Shown one piece after another: positions 8,340-17,372 of a stretch of DNA of 64,000 bases. Source of the DNA: Flavobacterium sp. CBA20B-1 (GTDB taxonomy: Bacteria > Bacteroidota > Bacteroidia > Flavobacteriales > Flavobacteriaceae); assembly GCF_028473145.1 (NCBI RefSeq), contig NZ_CP092370.1, positions 1,240,001 through 1,304,000 of the forward strand, written 5' to 3'. The first letter of the stretch is position 1. Each line of letters starts with the position of its first letter. The position numbers were made by a program, and so were the translations under genes. The notes below the pieces were generated by a model. That model did not search any database and had not been told where the DNA came from. It worked only from the letters and a program-made list of their open reading frames with translations.

Positions 8340-8861
8340 ATGAAATTTTTAAAATATACCTTGCTTACACTGTTAGGATTAGTAGCTTTAGCATTGATTG
8401 CAGCGGCCATTCTTCCTAAAACATTTCATGCAGAAGGTTCGGCAGTTATCAACAAACCCAATGCAGAAGTTTTCAACTATGTGAAACACATTAAAAACCA
8501 AGAAAATTTTGGTGTTTGGTTTGAGTTGGATCCAAATATTATAGCTACATCAGAAGGAACAGACGGTACCGAAGGTTTTAAATACAGCTGGAAAAGCGAA
8601 GAAGTGGGCAACGGATCGCAAGTAATTACCAAAATCAATGAAAACAGCCGTGTGGACATTGATTTGTTTTTAATGGACAGCACCGAACCTGCAAAATCGT
8701 ATTTTACCACCGAGGCTGTGAGCGACACCCAAACCAAAGTCCGCTGGGTGGTTGATGGCGAAATGCCTTATCCGTTTAACCTAATGAGCCTTTTTTACGA
8801 CATGAACAAAGATTTTGAAAAAGGAACAGCCAATTTAAAAACGGTTTTAGAAAAGCAGTAA
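8340..8861 (+). CDS. SRPBCC family (polyketide cyclase-like) membrane-anchored protein
   Basis: A 173-residue protein with one N-terminal hydrophobic helix (FLKYTLLTLLGLVALALIAA) and an SRPBCC ligand-binding fold. The start at ATG 8340 is preferred over 8295, because the latter overlaps the upstream gene and places charged residues ahead of the anchor. The fold is suggested by the opening EGSAVINKPNAEVFNYV, the TEGFKYSWKSEEVGNGSQ strands and the closing long helix MSLFYDMNKDFEKGTANLKTVL. Function unknown; the family binds hydrophobic ligands. It lies 19 bases after the VOC gene. Confidence 0.8.
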   Translation: MKFLKYTLLTLLGLVALALIAAAILPKTFHAEGSAVINKPNAEVFNYVKHIKNQENFGVWFELDPNIIATSEGTDGTEGFKYSWKSEEVGNGSQVITKINENSRVDIDLFLMDSTEPAKSYFTTEAVSDTQTKVRWVVDGEMPYPFNLMSLFYDMNKDFEKGTANLKTVLEKQ

Positions 8862-8869
8862 AACCATTA

Positions 8870-8902
8870 AACTTTGCCAAAGTTTGGAACTTTGGCAAAG
8901 TT
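8870..8902. terminator. Hairpin after the SRPBCC gene
   Basis: A perfect 15-bp inverted repeat (8870-8884 with 8888-8902) with a three-base loop, followed by GTTTTAAAA; probable terminator. The remaining intergenic DNA to 9150 is AT-rich with nothing else recognised except the promoter at 9144. Confidence 0.65.
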
Positions 8903-9143
8903 GTTTTAAAACTCTACCTTTTAACTGCTTCACAGCAGTTGATTAGCAAAAATTACTGTGTTTCACACCAATTTATTTTACATTCTACAGCAATACAATT
9001 TACATTATACAGAAAAACAAAACTATTCCTTAGTTAGCTTTTTTAAATGAATTGAGATTTCATTGTGAAATAACTGTTTGCTTTCAATGTTATAATTAAT
9101 AACAGAAAATCTTAAAAATTAGCCAGGTACCCATTAATCTTAT

Positions 9144-9151
9144 TATTTTTG
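9144..9151 (+). promoter_or_regulatory. Putative -7 box of the GHL10 gene
   Basis: TATTTTTG matches the Bacteroidota TAnnTTTG element and ends 17 bases before the chosen ATG (9169); the -33 element is weak (TTAG near 9119). Confidence 0.4.
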
Positions 9152-9168
9152 TGCATTATTATATTTGT

Positions 9169-10758
9169 ATGAAACTGAAAGTAAATAAATACTTGGTTTT
9201 TATAGCACTCGCCTCTTTATCATTAATTTCTTGTGCGGTGCAACAGCAGCAAAAACCTAAAGTTACGGTTGTAAAAAAATCTGAAGTAGAAGCTGAAACT
9301 CCTACTCCGCAACCTATTGAACAACCTTCGAAAACAGCAACACCAAAAATAGAACTCCCAGAAGTGAAGCGGGAATTTCGGGCAGCTTGGGTGGCTACGG
9401 TTGCCAATATCAACTGGCCCAGCAGAAAAAATCTATCTACCGAAGATCAAAAACGAGAGGCAATACAATTGCTCGATTTATTGGAAGATGCCAATTTCAA
9501 TGCGGTGATTTTTCAGGTGCGTCCGGCTGCAGATGCATTGTATAAAAGCAATTATGAACCGTGGTCGTGTTATTTAACCGGCGAAACAGGCAAAGCACCT
9601 GCACCTTATTATGATCCGTTGGAATTTTGGATTGAAGAAGCTCATAAACGCGGTTTGGAGTTACATGTTTGGCTGAATCCGTATCGGGCACATCATTTAA
9701 GCGGTGGTTCAGTGAGCAGTGAATCAATGGTTAAAAAATCGCCCAGCAATATTGTGAAACTCAAAAACGGAATGTATTGGTTTGATCCGGCGAGTATCAA
9801 AACACAAGACCATGTTTCGAATGTGGTGAAAGATATTGTATCGCGCTATGATATTGATGCGGTGCATTTTGATGATTATTTTTATCCGTATGCGTCGTAC
9901 AATGGCGGTGCCGATTTTCCTGATACTGCCTCATGGAACACCTATAAAAATGCCGATGGAAGTCTTTCTAAAGCTGATTGGCGCAGAGATCATGTGAATA
10001 AATTCATTGAACGGATCCACAAAGAAATCAAACAAGAAAAACCATACGTTAAGTTTGGAATCAGTCCGTTTGGAATTTGGAAATCGGGTTATCCTATGGG
10101 TGTGGTGGGTTCTTCACAGTTTGATGAATTGTATGCCGATGCCAAATTATGGTTAAATAAAGGCTGGATCGACTATTTTTCGCCTCAATTGTATTGGCCT
10201 ATCAATTCACAACGACAAAAATTTCAGGATTTGTTGGAGTGGTGGCAAGAGGAAAACACTATGAACCGCCATTTATGGCCTGGATTGAACACCGTGGAAG
10301 TGAAAGCAGCCAACCGTGCATCGGAAATTGTGAATCAAATCAAAATTACCAACAAAGTGTTGAACAAAAACAGCGTGGGTGCCATTCATTACAGCGTTGC
10401 TGGATTAACCAACAACAACGAAATGATTCCTGCCTTGAAAAGCGACCCGTATAAAGAAAAAGCATTGGTACCATTGAGTCCGTGGATGAAAACCAGCGAA
10501 ATAGCAACTCCCCATTTTAATGCAAGCGATGAACATTCATCTGTAAAAATCGATTGGTCAAACAGCAACCAAACCAATGTTTTTCAATGGGTTTTGTATG
10601 CGCAATACGGCAACGAATGGCAAATAGAGATTCTTCCAAAAAATCAATTAAACAAAATCATCAATCGATCTAAAAACGGGAAAAACTGCCAAATGATAGT
10701 TTTAAAAGCCGTTGACCGTTTGGGCAATGAAAGTGATTATACTGCAAAAAAAATATAG
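9169..10758 (+). CDS. GHL10 (DUF187, YngK-type) glycosyl hydrolase-like lipoprotein
   Basis: A 529-residue lipoprotein. The ATG at 9169 gives a clean signal ending in a LSLISC lipobox. A Pro/Thr/Lys-rich linker follows, then a TIM-barrel domain of the GHL10 family from about residue 70 (EFRAAWVATVANINWPS, IFQVRPAADALYKSNYEPWS, HVWLNPYRAHH, AVHFDDYFYPY, YFSPQLYWP) and a C-terminal fibronectin-III-like domain. Related proteins act on cell-wall or exopolysaccharide glycans; the acidic residues in HFDDYF and the LYW segment fit the active site. Likely envelope-exposed. It is followed after six bases by a DUF1697 gene. Confidence 0.88.
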   Translation: MKLKVNKYLVFIALASLSLISCAVQQQQKPKVTVVKKSEVEAETPTPQPIEQPSKTATPKIELPEVKREFRAAWVATVANINWPSRKNLSTEDQKREAIQLLDLLEDANFNAVIFQVRPAADALYKSNYEPWSCYLTGETGKAPAPYYDPLEFWIEEAHKRGLELHVWLNPYRAHHLSGGSVSSESMVKKSPSNIVKLKNGMYWFDPASIKTQDHVSNVVKDIVSRYDIDAVHFDDYFYPYASYNGGADFPDTASWNTYKNADGSLSKADWRRDHVNKFIERIHKEIKQEKPYVKFGISPFGIWKSGYPMGVVGSSQFDELYADAKLWLNKGWIDYFSPQLYWPINSQRQKFQDLLEWWQEENTMNRHLWPGLNTVEVKAANRASEIVNQIKITNKVLNKNSVGAIHYSVAGLTNNNEMIPALKSDPYKEKALVPLSPWMKTSEIATPHFNASDEHSSVKIDWSNSNQTNVFQWVLYAQYGNEWQIEILPKNQLNKIINRSKNGKNCQMIVLKAVDRLGNESDYTAKKI

Positions 10759-10764
10759 CTGTTC

Positions 10765-11304
10765 ATGGATACATTCATCATTTTTCTGAGAGCTGTAAAT
10801 GTTTCAGGCAAAAACATCATTAAAATGGCCGATTTGAAAGTTGCTTTAACTGAAATTGGTTTCAAAAATGTGATTACTTATATTCAAAGCGGAAATGTAG
10901 TCTTAAAAAGCAATGCGGAAAAAGCAGTTGTGGAACACCAAATAAAGCAGCTTATTCAAGAACGTTTTCATTTGGATATTGCTGTATTTTGTTTGGATGT
11001 GCAGGAAGTGGAAACCGCTTTGCAATACAATCCATTTCCGGCTGATGCGCCCAACAACAAAGTGTTTATTACATTTATGAAGAATGTTCCTTCGGAAGAT
11101 GCGATGCATGCCTTAACAACCGCCTTTCAACTGGGAAACGACGCTTTTAAAATACTGCATAAGTTGCTTTATTTTTATGTGGTTGATGGAATGGGTGCTT
11201 CGAAAATGAACACCAACTTTTTTGAAAAAAAACTGCAAACAATTGCCACAGGCAGAAACCTCAACACCATTCGAAAGGTAATTGCATATGCACAATCCAT
11301 CTAG
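10765..11304 (+). CDS. DUF1697 domain protein
   Basis: A 179-residue protein recognised from its N-terminus (FLRAVNVSGKNIIKMADLK) and the YIQSGNVVLKS strand that define DUF1697. Members are small cytoplasmic proteins of unknown function. The gene starts six bases after the GHL10 gene and is probably co-transcribed with it, although no functional link is evident. Confidence 0.85.
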   Translation: MDTFIIFLRAVNVSGKNIIKMADLKVALTEIGFKNVITYIQSGNVVLKSNAEKAVVEHQIKQLIQERFHLDIAVFCLDVQEVETALQYNPFPADAPNNKVFITFMKNVPSEDAMHALTTAFQLGNDAFKILHKLLYFYVVDGMGASKMNTNFFEKKLQTIATGRNLNTIRKVIAYAQSI

Positions 11305-11451
11305 ATAGTGTTGCATTTATGCACACTTTCCACAATTAAATATTTGCACAAACACAGCAAAACCGTTTGAAACCTTTGTTATTAAAGCAATAGCGGTTTT
11401 TGGCATTTTTATTGTATATTTAGGAATAAATCATTTTAAAATTCCAATTAT

Positions 11452-11925
11452 ATGAAAAAGATTATTTTTACTATTAGTTTATTGGGCGGTGTATTGATTT
11501 CTTGTAATAAAGAAAAAACTACCGAAACAACAGTTACTACCGACACGCTTCAACAACAAACAAATGCTTCTGATACCATGAACCATGATGGACACAATGC
11601 CAACAATTCATTGGATTGGGCAGGAACTTACGAAGCGACATTACCTTGTGCAGATTGTCCAGGAATTAAAACAACTATAACACTGAAAACCGATGGGACC
11701 TATGAATATACCGCAACATATTTAGACAAAGATTTTGTGAATAAAAGTGCGGGTGAAATCATGTGGCACAACAACGGCTCAGTGGTTCACTTAAAAGACA
11801 AAGACAATAAAGAAAATGATATGCAGCTGAAAGTTATTGAAAATGGCTTGATTGGTTTAGATACCGAAGGCAATGAAATAGAAGGTGCATTGAAAGAACA
11901 TTACAACTACAAAAAAGTGATGTAA
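11452..11925 (+). CDS. NlpE N-terminal domain lipoprotein (copper resistance/envelope sensing type)
   Basis: A 157-residue lipoprotein: signal ending LGGVLISC, a Thr-rich linker, then a single NlpE N-terminal domain with the hallmark LPCADCPGIKTTITL, in which the CxxC pair is conserved. In enteric bacteria NlpE senses surface contact and copper stress; in Flavobacteriia, where the Cpx system is absent, the role is unproven. The acidic/His-containing linker could bind metal. It is a single-gene unit with a strong terminator immediately downstream. Confidence 0.85.
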   Translation: MKKIIFTISLLGGVLISCNKEKTTETTVTTDTLQQQTNASDTMNHDGHNANNSLDWAGTYEATLPCADCPGIKTTITLKTDGTYEYTATYLDKDFVNKSAGEIMWHNNGSVVHLKDKDNKENDMQLKVIENGLIGLDTEGNEIEGALKEHYNYKKVM

Positions 11926-11934
11926 TGTAGCTAC

Positions 11935-11967
11935 AAACCCGAAAGCTTTTTAGTTTTCGGGTTTGTT
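11935..11967. terminator. Terminator after the NlpE-like gene
   Basis: Stem AAACCCGAAA (11935-11944) with TTTTCGGGTTT (11954-11964), then GTTTT; bidirectional with the XRE remnant. Confidence 0.8.
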
Positions 11968-12168
11968 TTAATCATCATCTTCCAACTCAAAAAGATTTTC
12001 AACAGGGATATTGAATATTTGGGCTATTTTTAACACCAAAACTGCAGATGGAATGTATCTTTTTGTTTCGATAGAATTAACTGTCTGTCATGAACCTCCG
12101 ACTTTCGCAGCCAAATCGGCTTGAGTTAAATTGTGTCGGGCACGTTCTATTTTTATGTAATTCTTCAT
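11968..12168 (-). pseudogene. Small XRE-family helix-turn-helix regulator, broken by a stop codon
   Basis: Read through one TGA, this is a 66-residue Cro/C1-type repressor: MKNYIKIERARHNLTQADLA, then KVGGS, stop, QTVNSIETKRYIPSAVLVLK and a short acidic tail. The stop (12088-12090) falls on the residue that is normally Arg in the G-S-R-Q-T recognition helix, so a single C-to-T change (CGA to TGA) explains it. The truncated products cannot bind DNA. Everything else in the frame is intact, suggesting recent loss. It directly follows another broken gene (12175-12432), its usual partner. Confidence 0.8.
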
Positions 12169-12174
12169 AATAAA

Positions 12175-12432
12175 TTATTCTTTAGCTAATTCTTTTTTAA
12201 GTGAATAGCGCTTCATTTGAAACATTAATATTTGATAAAACATTAACACCATTAGTATTTATCCTCCACTTATTTCTTCGATAGCATCTTGAAAAATGAA
12301 GTAATTCAAAATAGGAGAAATAATTAAATAAAGCGTTCCAAAAAATAATGCATTCAGTACTAATTTTAAACGTATTTCCATTAGCATTTCATCTTCTTCT
12401 GGATATTTTGAAAATTGGATTAAAAACAAACT
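12175..12432 (-). pseudogene. Remnant of a small membrane protein paired with the XRE regulator
   Basis: The frame reads EEDEMLMEIRLKLVLNALFF, then a transmembrane stretch GTLYLIISPILNYFIF, an internal TAA at 12259-12261 and MFQMKRYSLKKELAKE before the final stop. It is also cut at its 5' end by a TAA at 12433. The arrangement, a short two-helix membrane protein whose end abuts an XRE gene, is one I recognise from Flavobacteriia, where the two form a unit. Both partners are now disrupted. The remaining gap to 12507 has no other signal. Confidence 0.65.
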
Positions 12433-12507
12433 TTACTTTCAAAAACACAAAAAATCGATATGCTATAAAAACATACCGATTTAAAAATATAGTTCGTTGA
12501 ATTGTAT

Positions 12508-13971
12508 TTATGCGGTTGCAGGTAAATCGCGGGTTAACCAACCTCTGCGACTTGCTGTGGCAATGGCATAAGGTGTGATCCAAAACAATGTGAACATATA
12601 AAAAACACTGTAGGTATAAGCCAAAAATGCTTCTGAAATATTGTATTTTTTTGCGTAGAAAAACATTTGAATGCTAGAGAATACAAAGATTCCGGCTAAA
12701 CTGGTGCATACAAACAAAACAGGATGCGTCACTACAAAAAACATTAACAACAACAATAACGGATAAGCCATTATTACTTTTACCCATTGCATTACCAATA
12801 AAATTCGGGGACCAACAGTTGATTCTTCTCTGAATTTGGTAAAAGCAAATTGGCTCATCATGATGTTTTCACGAACATTGCTGCGTTCCCAACGAATAAA
12901 CATTTTGTACAGACTTTTATATTTCTCAGGAATATTGGTATAAACCAACGCATTTTTTTGAAAAAGCGCGTGTTTGCCTTGTTTTAAAATCATATTGGTC
13001 ATAGCGCGGTCTTCGCCAATATCACTTGGTTGTCCCATAAAAGTCTGGTTCATCCAATCTTCTAAACAGTTCATCACAGCTTCTTTTCTGTAAGCTGCCA
13101 ATGCGCCTGGTGTACACAAAACCGAACCAATTGCACTTTGAGCCGAGCGAACAAATTCAAAACTAAAAACAAAACTTACGTTTAACATTTTTGGTATCAA
13201 ACCCTTTTCTTTGTTCAAAACTCGAACGTTTCCTGCCACAGCACCGCATTTTTCATGCACAGCAAACGGACTAACCAAATTGCGCAACGTATCTTCTTTC
13301 ACAATAGAATCACTGTCAACCGTTACAAAAACATCGCCCGTTCCTTCTTTAAACCCAAGGTACAGTGCATGGCGTTTTCCCATATTTTTTGGTTGCTGAT
13401 AAATGGTCAATCGGTTGCCCAAAATTGCTTTTGCAAGCAACATCCATTGCCAAGTATCGTCTTTGCTTCCATCATCAATCGATAGAATTTGTAGTTTTTC
13501 ATGCGGATAATCGCTATCAGCCAAACTCAATAACGTTTCATAGACCAATTTACCTTCATTATACGCTGGAACAATTACGGAGCAAGTGGGCAATTGTTCA
13601 TTGCTAACTGCTTTTACCGCTTTGTATTTAACGTACAAAAAAAGTAGATAAGCAAGGAAACTTAACTGCAAAACCAATAAAGTCAATGCAATATAGCTTA
13701 TCGCGACACCCCACCAAGTAGCCATTCGTTCAAAATGAATTTTCTCGATATCTGCTTGAAAGTTAACAAAAGCAAAAACCGACATAATCATGAAGAATAA
13801 AGTGGCGGCAATAACTACGTAATCTTTATTTTTTAGGGAATTTAACGACAAAGCATCTAGGAATTCTGAACGACGCATTTTTTTTGAGTCTTGTGGCTTT
13901 TCTGTGGGCAATTGCTCTTTTAAACAATCATGCGAAAGAGCGGTTTTGGTTTTTAAAAATTGATTGGGCAT
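12508..13971 (-). CDS. Processive family 2 glycosyltransferase (hyaluronan synthase/NodC-like)
   Basis: A 487-residue inner-membrane enzyme that polymerises a beta-linked polysaccharide from a UDP-sugar. Two N-terminal transmembrane helices precede the GT-A domain (CSVIVPAYNEGKLVYETL), which has the metal-binding DSDS, the acceptor-site EDRA (GEDRAMTN) and the RWERS version of the QxxRW motif seen in processive synthases; three or four helices follow. I choose ATG 13971; the frame is open to 14019. It stands alone, without export or modification genes, so the product is unknown. A chitooligosaccharide or hyaluronan-like polymer is possible from family membership. Confidence 0.85.
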   Translation of the reverse strand: MPNQFLKTKTALSHDCLKEQLPTEKPQDSKKMRRSEFLDALSLNSLKNKDYVVIAATLFFMIMSVFAFVNFQADIEKIHFERMATWWGVAISYIALTLLVLQLSFLAYLLFLYVKYKAVKAVSNEQLPTCSVIVPAYNEGKLVYETLLSLADSDYPHEKLQILSIDDGSKDDTWQWMLLAKAILGNRLTIYQQPKNMGKRHALYLGFKEGTGDVFVTVDSDSIVKEDTLRNLVSPFAVHEKCGAVAGNVRVLNKEKGLIPKMLNVSFVFSFEFVRSAQSAIGSVLCTPGALAAYRKEAVMNCLEDWMNQTFMGQPSDIGEDRAMTNMILKQGKHALFQKNALVYTNIPEKYKSLYKMFIRWERSNVRENIMMSQFAFTKFREESTVGPRILLVMQWVKVIMAYPLLLLLMFFVVTHPVLFVCTSLAGIFVFSSIQMFFYAKKYNISEAFLAYTYSVFYMFTLFWITPYAIATASRRGWLTRDLPATA

Positions 13972-14320
13972 AAAAATGTACTTTGAAAATAAACTGTTTG
14001 TTTGGTTAGATGAAAACAAACCTTTATTTGAATTGATAGAAAAGCAAATTTCAAGTATTATACCACAAAGAATTTTAAGAAAAACAAGGGTTTATTTAAC
14101 ATAAAACGATGATTGATTACTAATTGACTTACACATATTGGGGAGAACTGCCGTGCCAAAAACCCCAACAAAAATTATTTTTTTAACCCTTTTTTAATCT
14201 TTGTTAAGAAGTATTTAAAATGTAAAAAGCAAAAATCCGCTACCAAATGATAACGGATTTCTGAGATTATTTTTAATTCTACTTAATAATATATAATCTA
14301 ATTAAATGTCTTTAGAAAAT

Positions 14321-14422
14321 CGTCACTTCGAGTAGCATAACGGAGTGAAGCCTTTCAGCAAGCTCAAGACAAGCTATCGAGAAGTTTTTGTGTTGAAAAT
14401 TCTTGACAGGCTCGAACTGACG
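14321..14422. repeat. Dispersed intergenic repeat, CGTCACTTCGAG / CTCGAACTGACG family, copy 1
   Basis: The element begins CGTCACTTCGAG and ends CTCGAACTGACG, so its ends are near-perfect inverted repeats. Related copies lie at 53417-53507 and 54630-54712. It occupies the 443-base gap between the glycosyltransferase and aminopeptidase genes; the rest of the gap is AT-rich and without recognised signals. Confidence 0.7.
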
Positions 14423-14462
14423 GACCTACAAATTCAATTTGATAACTTTAAAGTATAATTAT

Positions 14463-15854
14463 TTATTTCTTATAATTCACAAAGAATTCATGCAATGCCC
14501 GGATTCCTGTTCCTGTTCCGCCTAAACCTTTATAATTTTTGGCAGCAGTTGTAAATGCTGGTCCGGCAATATCGATATGCACAAACGGAGCTTTCGCAAA
14601 ATGTTCTAAAAACTTACCGGCTGTTATGGTTCCAGCGGTGCTTCCACCAATATTTTTCAAATCGGCACAAGTAGATTTTAGCTGTTCTTTATAATCGTCC
14701 CACAATGGCAATTGCACCATGCGTTCGTGTACCTTTTCGCCCGCATTTAAAATAGCTTTTGTTACTTTTTCATCTGCATTACTCATTAAACAAGCTGCAC
14801 GCGTACCCACCGCAACCAAAGCCGCGCCGGTTAAAGTGGCTGCATTAATGATTAGTTGGGGATTGTATTTTGTGGCATAAGAAATGGCATCGGCCAAAAT
14901 CATACGACCTTCGGCATCGGTATTTAAAACCTCAACCGTAGTACCATCCATCATGGTAATAATATCACCCGGAGCATAGGCATCACCCCCCGGACGGTTG
15001 TCTGTTGCAGGAATTAAACCAATTACGTGAATATTCAATTTGTTTAAAGCCGTTGCATATACAGTTGCCGCCATCATTGCTGCACCACCCATATCCGATT
15101 TCATTAAATCCATAGAATTGGCAGTGGGTTTAAGCGACAATCCACCCGTATCATACACCACACCTTTACCCACTAGCACAATGGGCTTTTCATTGATTGG
15201 GTTTGCCGGTTTGTATTCCATCACCGTGAAAGTTGGCGGTTGCACCGAGCCTTTATTCACAGCCAATAAGCCGCCCATTTTTAAGGCTTCGATTTCTGGT
15301 TTGCGAAACACTTCTACATGAAAATGGGCTTCATCGCCAATCTCCTGAATTTCTTTTGCCAATTGATTGGCTGTTAAGTACGAAGTGGGTTCGTTTACCA
15401 TATCGCGTGCCCAAAAAACCGCTTTTATAATGTTGTTCATGCGGGTTATTTCATCGGCTGAAATTTCGCCCAACATAAAAATATGTTCCAAAGTATATTC
15501 GCGGTCATCGGCATCTTTAAAGTATTTTAAAAACTGATAGTTCGATAATGCCAAACCTTCTGCCAACGCCAAACTTGTTTCGCCCGAGCCTATAATAGTA
15601 ATGTCGGTTGTTTTTTTATCTAATTTTTGACGAATATTAAAACCAGCTACACGTATTTTTTCTAAATCGTTGTTTTCCTTCACAAAAAAGAAAAACTGGT
15701 TGCCTATTTTTACAAAATCTTCTTTTGTTTCTGTGGTTTGAAAGGCTGTAAAAGCTTGATTAACGTAGTCTGGAGTTTGCGTATTTAAAGAAGTGTGTTC
15801 GTTTACAACATAAACAAAAGCAGTTCCTTTAAGTTCTTGAGTTAATTGTAACAT
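14463..15854 (-). CDS. pepA: Leucyl aminopeptidase (M17 family)
   Basis: A 463-residue di-zinc aminopeptidase that removes N-terminal residues from peptides in the cytoplasm. The M17 signature NTDAEGRMILADA, the catalytic lysine segment VLVGKGVVYDTGGLSLK and the metal ligands in MKSDMGGAA are all visible; the N-terminal macro-like domain is present and slightly short. Single-gene unit. It complements the M3 oligopeptidase, S46 peptidase and other peptidases here, in keeping with amino acids as main nutrients of many Flavobacteriia. Confidence 0.93.
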   Translation of the reverse strand: MLQLTQELKGTAFVYVVNEHTSLNTQTPDYVNQAFTAFQTTETKEDFVKIGNQFFFFVKENNDLEKIRVAGFNIRQKLDKKTTDITIIGSGETSLALAEGLALSNYQFLKYFKDADDREYTLEHIFMLGEISADEITRMNNIIKAVFWARDMVNEPTSYLTANQLAKEIQEIGDEAHFHVEVFRKPEIEALKMGGLLAVNKGSVQPPTFTVMEYKPANPINEKPIVLVGKGVVYDTGGLSLKPTANSMDLMKSDMGGAAMMAATVYATALNKLNIHVIGLIPATDNRPGGDAYAPGDIITMMDGTTVEVLNTDAEGRMILADAISYATKYNPQLIINAATLTGAALVAVGTRAACLMSNADEKVTKAILNAGEKVHERMVQLPLWDDYKEQLKSTCADLKNIGGSTAGTITAGKFLEHFAKAPFVHIDIAGPAFTTAAKNYKGLGGTGTGIRALHEFFVNYKK

Positions 15855-15963
15855 TGTTTGTTTTTTTATTAAATTTCAAAGGTAGGAAATTGAACAGACA
15901 ATAAAAAAAATGCGTTTAACATATTTGCTAAACACATTTTTTCTTAATTGGTAGTTGCTGGTT

Positions 15964-16002
15964 ATCACAAATCATCAATCACAAATCATCAATCACAAAT
16001 CA
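15964..16002. repeat. Short tandem repeat, 14-bp unit
   Basis: About 2.8 copies of ATCACAAATCATCA run into the stop codon of the AlkB gene. Too short and spacer-free for a CRISPR array. Confidence 0.8.
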
Positions 16003-16602
16003 CCTCATCTGCCTAAACGTTAAACTAATTCTTGGTTCGGTTACTTTTTTTGTGGGGGCGATACGGTGTAGCCAATGTTTCTGCGTTTCGCCTTTCATTT
16101 CGATTAACGAACCATTGGGTAAATCGAATTGTTTTTTCTCTGCCGATTGTTTGTGTTTAAAATCAAAACGGCGTTGCGCACCCAAACTTAAACAAGCAAT
16201 AGATCCGTTAGTTACCAAATCTTTTTCGCCGTCGCTGTGCCACGCCATGCCTTCTTCGCCGCTGTGGTACAAATTCAGCAAACACGAATTGTACATACTG
16301 TTGGTATATAATTCAATTAATTGTTTTAATGCCAATAATTCTTCCACCCAAGGCAATGCCACACGCGTATAACCGGAATAAGTGTACGAAAAATCTTTTG
16401 ATCCGTACCAAGCAACCTTTCGTTTGGTAGTGATTTCCTTGCCATAAATAACCGATTTATCATGATACCATTCAATTTTCTGCATCAACACATTAAAAAA
16501 ATGATCGGCTTCATGGGTATCCAACAAAATTCCATGGTAAACTACTTCGCCGTCAAAAGGCAACAAATTATCTTCGGTTGTTTCGTTTGTAAATAAATCC
16601 AT
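16000..16602 (-). CDS. alkB: AlkB-like alpha-ketoglutarate-dependent dioxygenase
   Basis: A 200-residue Fe(II)/2-oxoglutarate dioxygenase that would reverse alkylation damage on nucleic-acid bases. The iron ligands are in WHSDGEKDL (HxD) and the distal His of HWLHRIAPT; 2-oxoglutarate is bound by the arginines of EPRISLTFR. The NLYHSGEEGMAWHSD region matches the AlkB2/3-type hallmark, and the C-terminus is the usual RxxxxxR. Length is normal. The last codons lie in a short tandem repeat. Single-gene unit. Confidence 0.88.
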   Translation of the reverse strand: MDLFTNETTEDNLLPFDGEVVYHGILLDTHEADHFFNVLMQKIEWYHDKSVIYGKEITTKRKVAWYGSKDFSYTYSGYTRVALPWVEELLALKQLIELYTNSMYNSCLLNLYHSGEEGMAWHSDGEKDLVTNGSIACLSLGAQRRFDFKHKQSAEKKQFDLPNGSLIEMKGETQKHWLHRIAPTKKVTEPRISLTFRQMR

Positions 16603-16698
16603 AGCATTACTTTTTTGTAAAAATACAACTTCTTTATTTTTTACATAACGACAATCAACGTCATTTTAAATAGTGATTTTTGAAGAAAAACAAATCAT

Positions 16699-17106
16699 AT
16701 GATGACTTATTTAAAACACCGGGCAGCCTTGTTGCACATAGAAAGCCAAATGGTGGAATGCAGCATACAGAAATATACTTGGATGGAGATTCATGATAAA
16801 GACGCTCAAAAAGTTTATCAAGAACAAATTAATGAGTGGGCTTTTAAAAAAGAAAACTATTTAAATCGTTTATTGGTATCGCTCACTAAAACCGAGATTA
16901 CCACTCACAATATTATGGAAATAAAAAAGTGTTATGAATTGGTTGAAGCTTACAGCAAGAACCATTACAGCCAGCTTTTTAAAACGCATTTAAACCGAAC
17001 GATTGAAAATCATCAGAAAAAATACGGCGATTTTTTGCTGACCAATCAATTAAAAAAGGCGGTTGAAGTAGAGCAAATTATTATGAATCTAGAACGTATT
17101 GCCTGA
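16699..17106 (+). CDS. Hypothetical helical protein
   Basis: A 135-residue protein of no family I recognise. It is predicted all-helical and charged (long amphipathic segments such as VYQEQINEWAFKKENYLNRL and NHQKKYGDFLLTNQLKKAVE), with no signal peptide or membrane segment. The start could be either of two adjacent ATGs (16699 or 16702). It stands alone between AlkB and RarA, and nothing in the context hints at a role. Confidence 0.6.
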   Translation: MMTYLKHRAALLHIESQMVECSIQKYTWMEIHDKDAQKVYQEQINEWAFKKENYLNRLLVSLTKTEITTHNIMEIKKCYELVEAYSKNHYSQLFKTHLNRTIENHQKKYGDFLLTNQLKKAVEVEQIIMNLERIA

Positions 17107-17179
17107 TTTTGTTGCTTACAAACAAATGCACGGATTACTGCAACTATCAAAAGTAGTTTTTAACCTCTATCACATCATA

Positions 17180-17275
17180 AAATTCCCAAAGATGCACAGA
17201 TTTTTATTCATCTTTAAAGCTATCTATTAAATGCAAAACATTCAAAATCTGTGTGTCTGTGGCAAAAAAAACAAG
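17180..17275. repeat. Dispersed intergenic repeat, GATGCACAGATTT family, copy 1
   Basis: This block begins AATTCCCAAAGATGCACAGA and ends GTGTCTGTGGCAAAAAAA; an inverted, diverged copy lies at 29902-30003. It fills most of the 266-base gap before rarA. Confidence 0.55.
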
Positions 17276-17336
17276 TTACTGAATATTATCTTAATAATGC
17301 GCAGGGCGTTTTTATAGATACTAAAATACACTTTTT

Positions 17337-17368
17337 TTTGTAACGCCACCATCTATTTTATAATTTTA
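17337..17368 (+). promoter_or_regulatory. Putative rarA promoter
   Basis: TTTG (17337-17340), 20-base spacer and TAATTTTA (17361-17368, one mismatch to TAnnTTTG). The -7 box ends four bases before the start codon, which would make the transcript nearly or fully leaderless. Confidence 0.45.
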
Positions 17369-17372
17369 CCTT

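Noticed and set aside
15964..16002. Repeated ATCACAAATCATCA units, CRISPR-like at first sight
   Set aside because: Units are contiguous, 14 bp long and fewer than three; there are no spacers and no cas genes.
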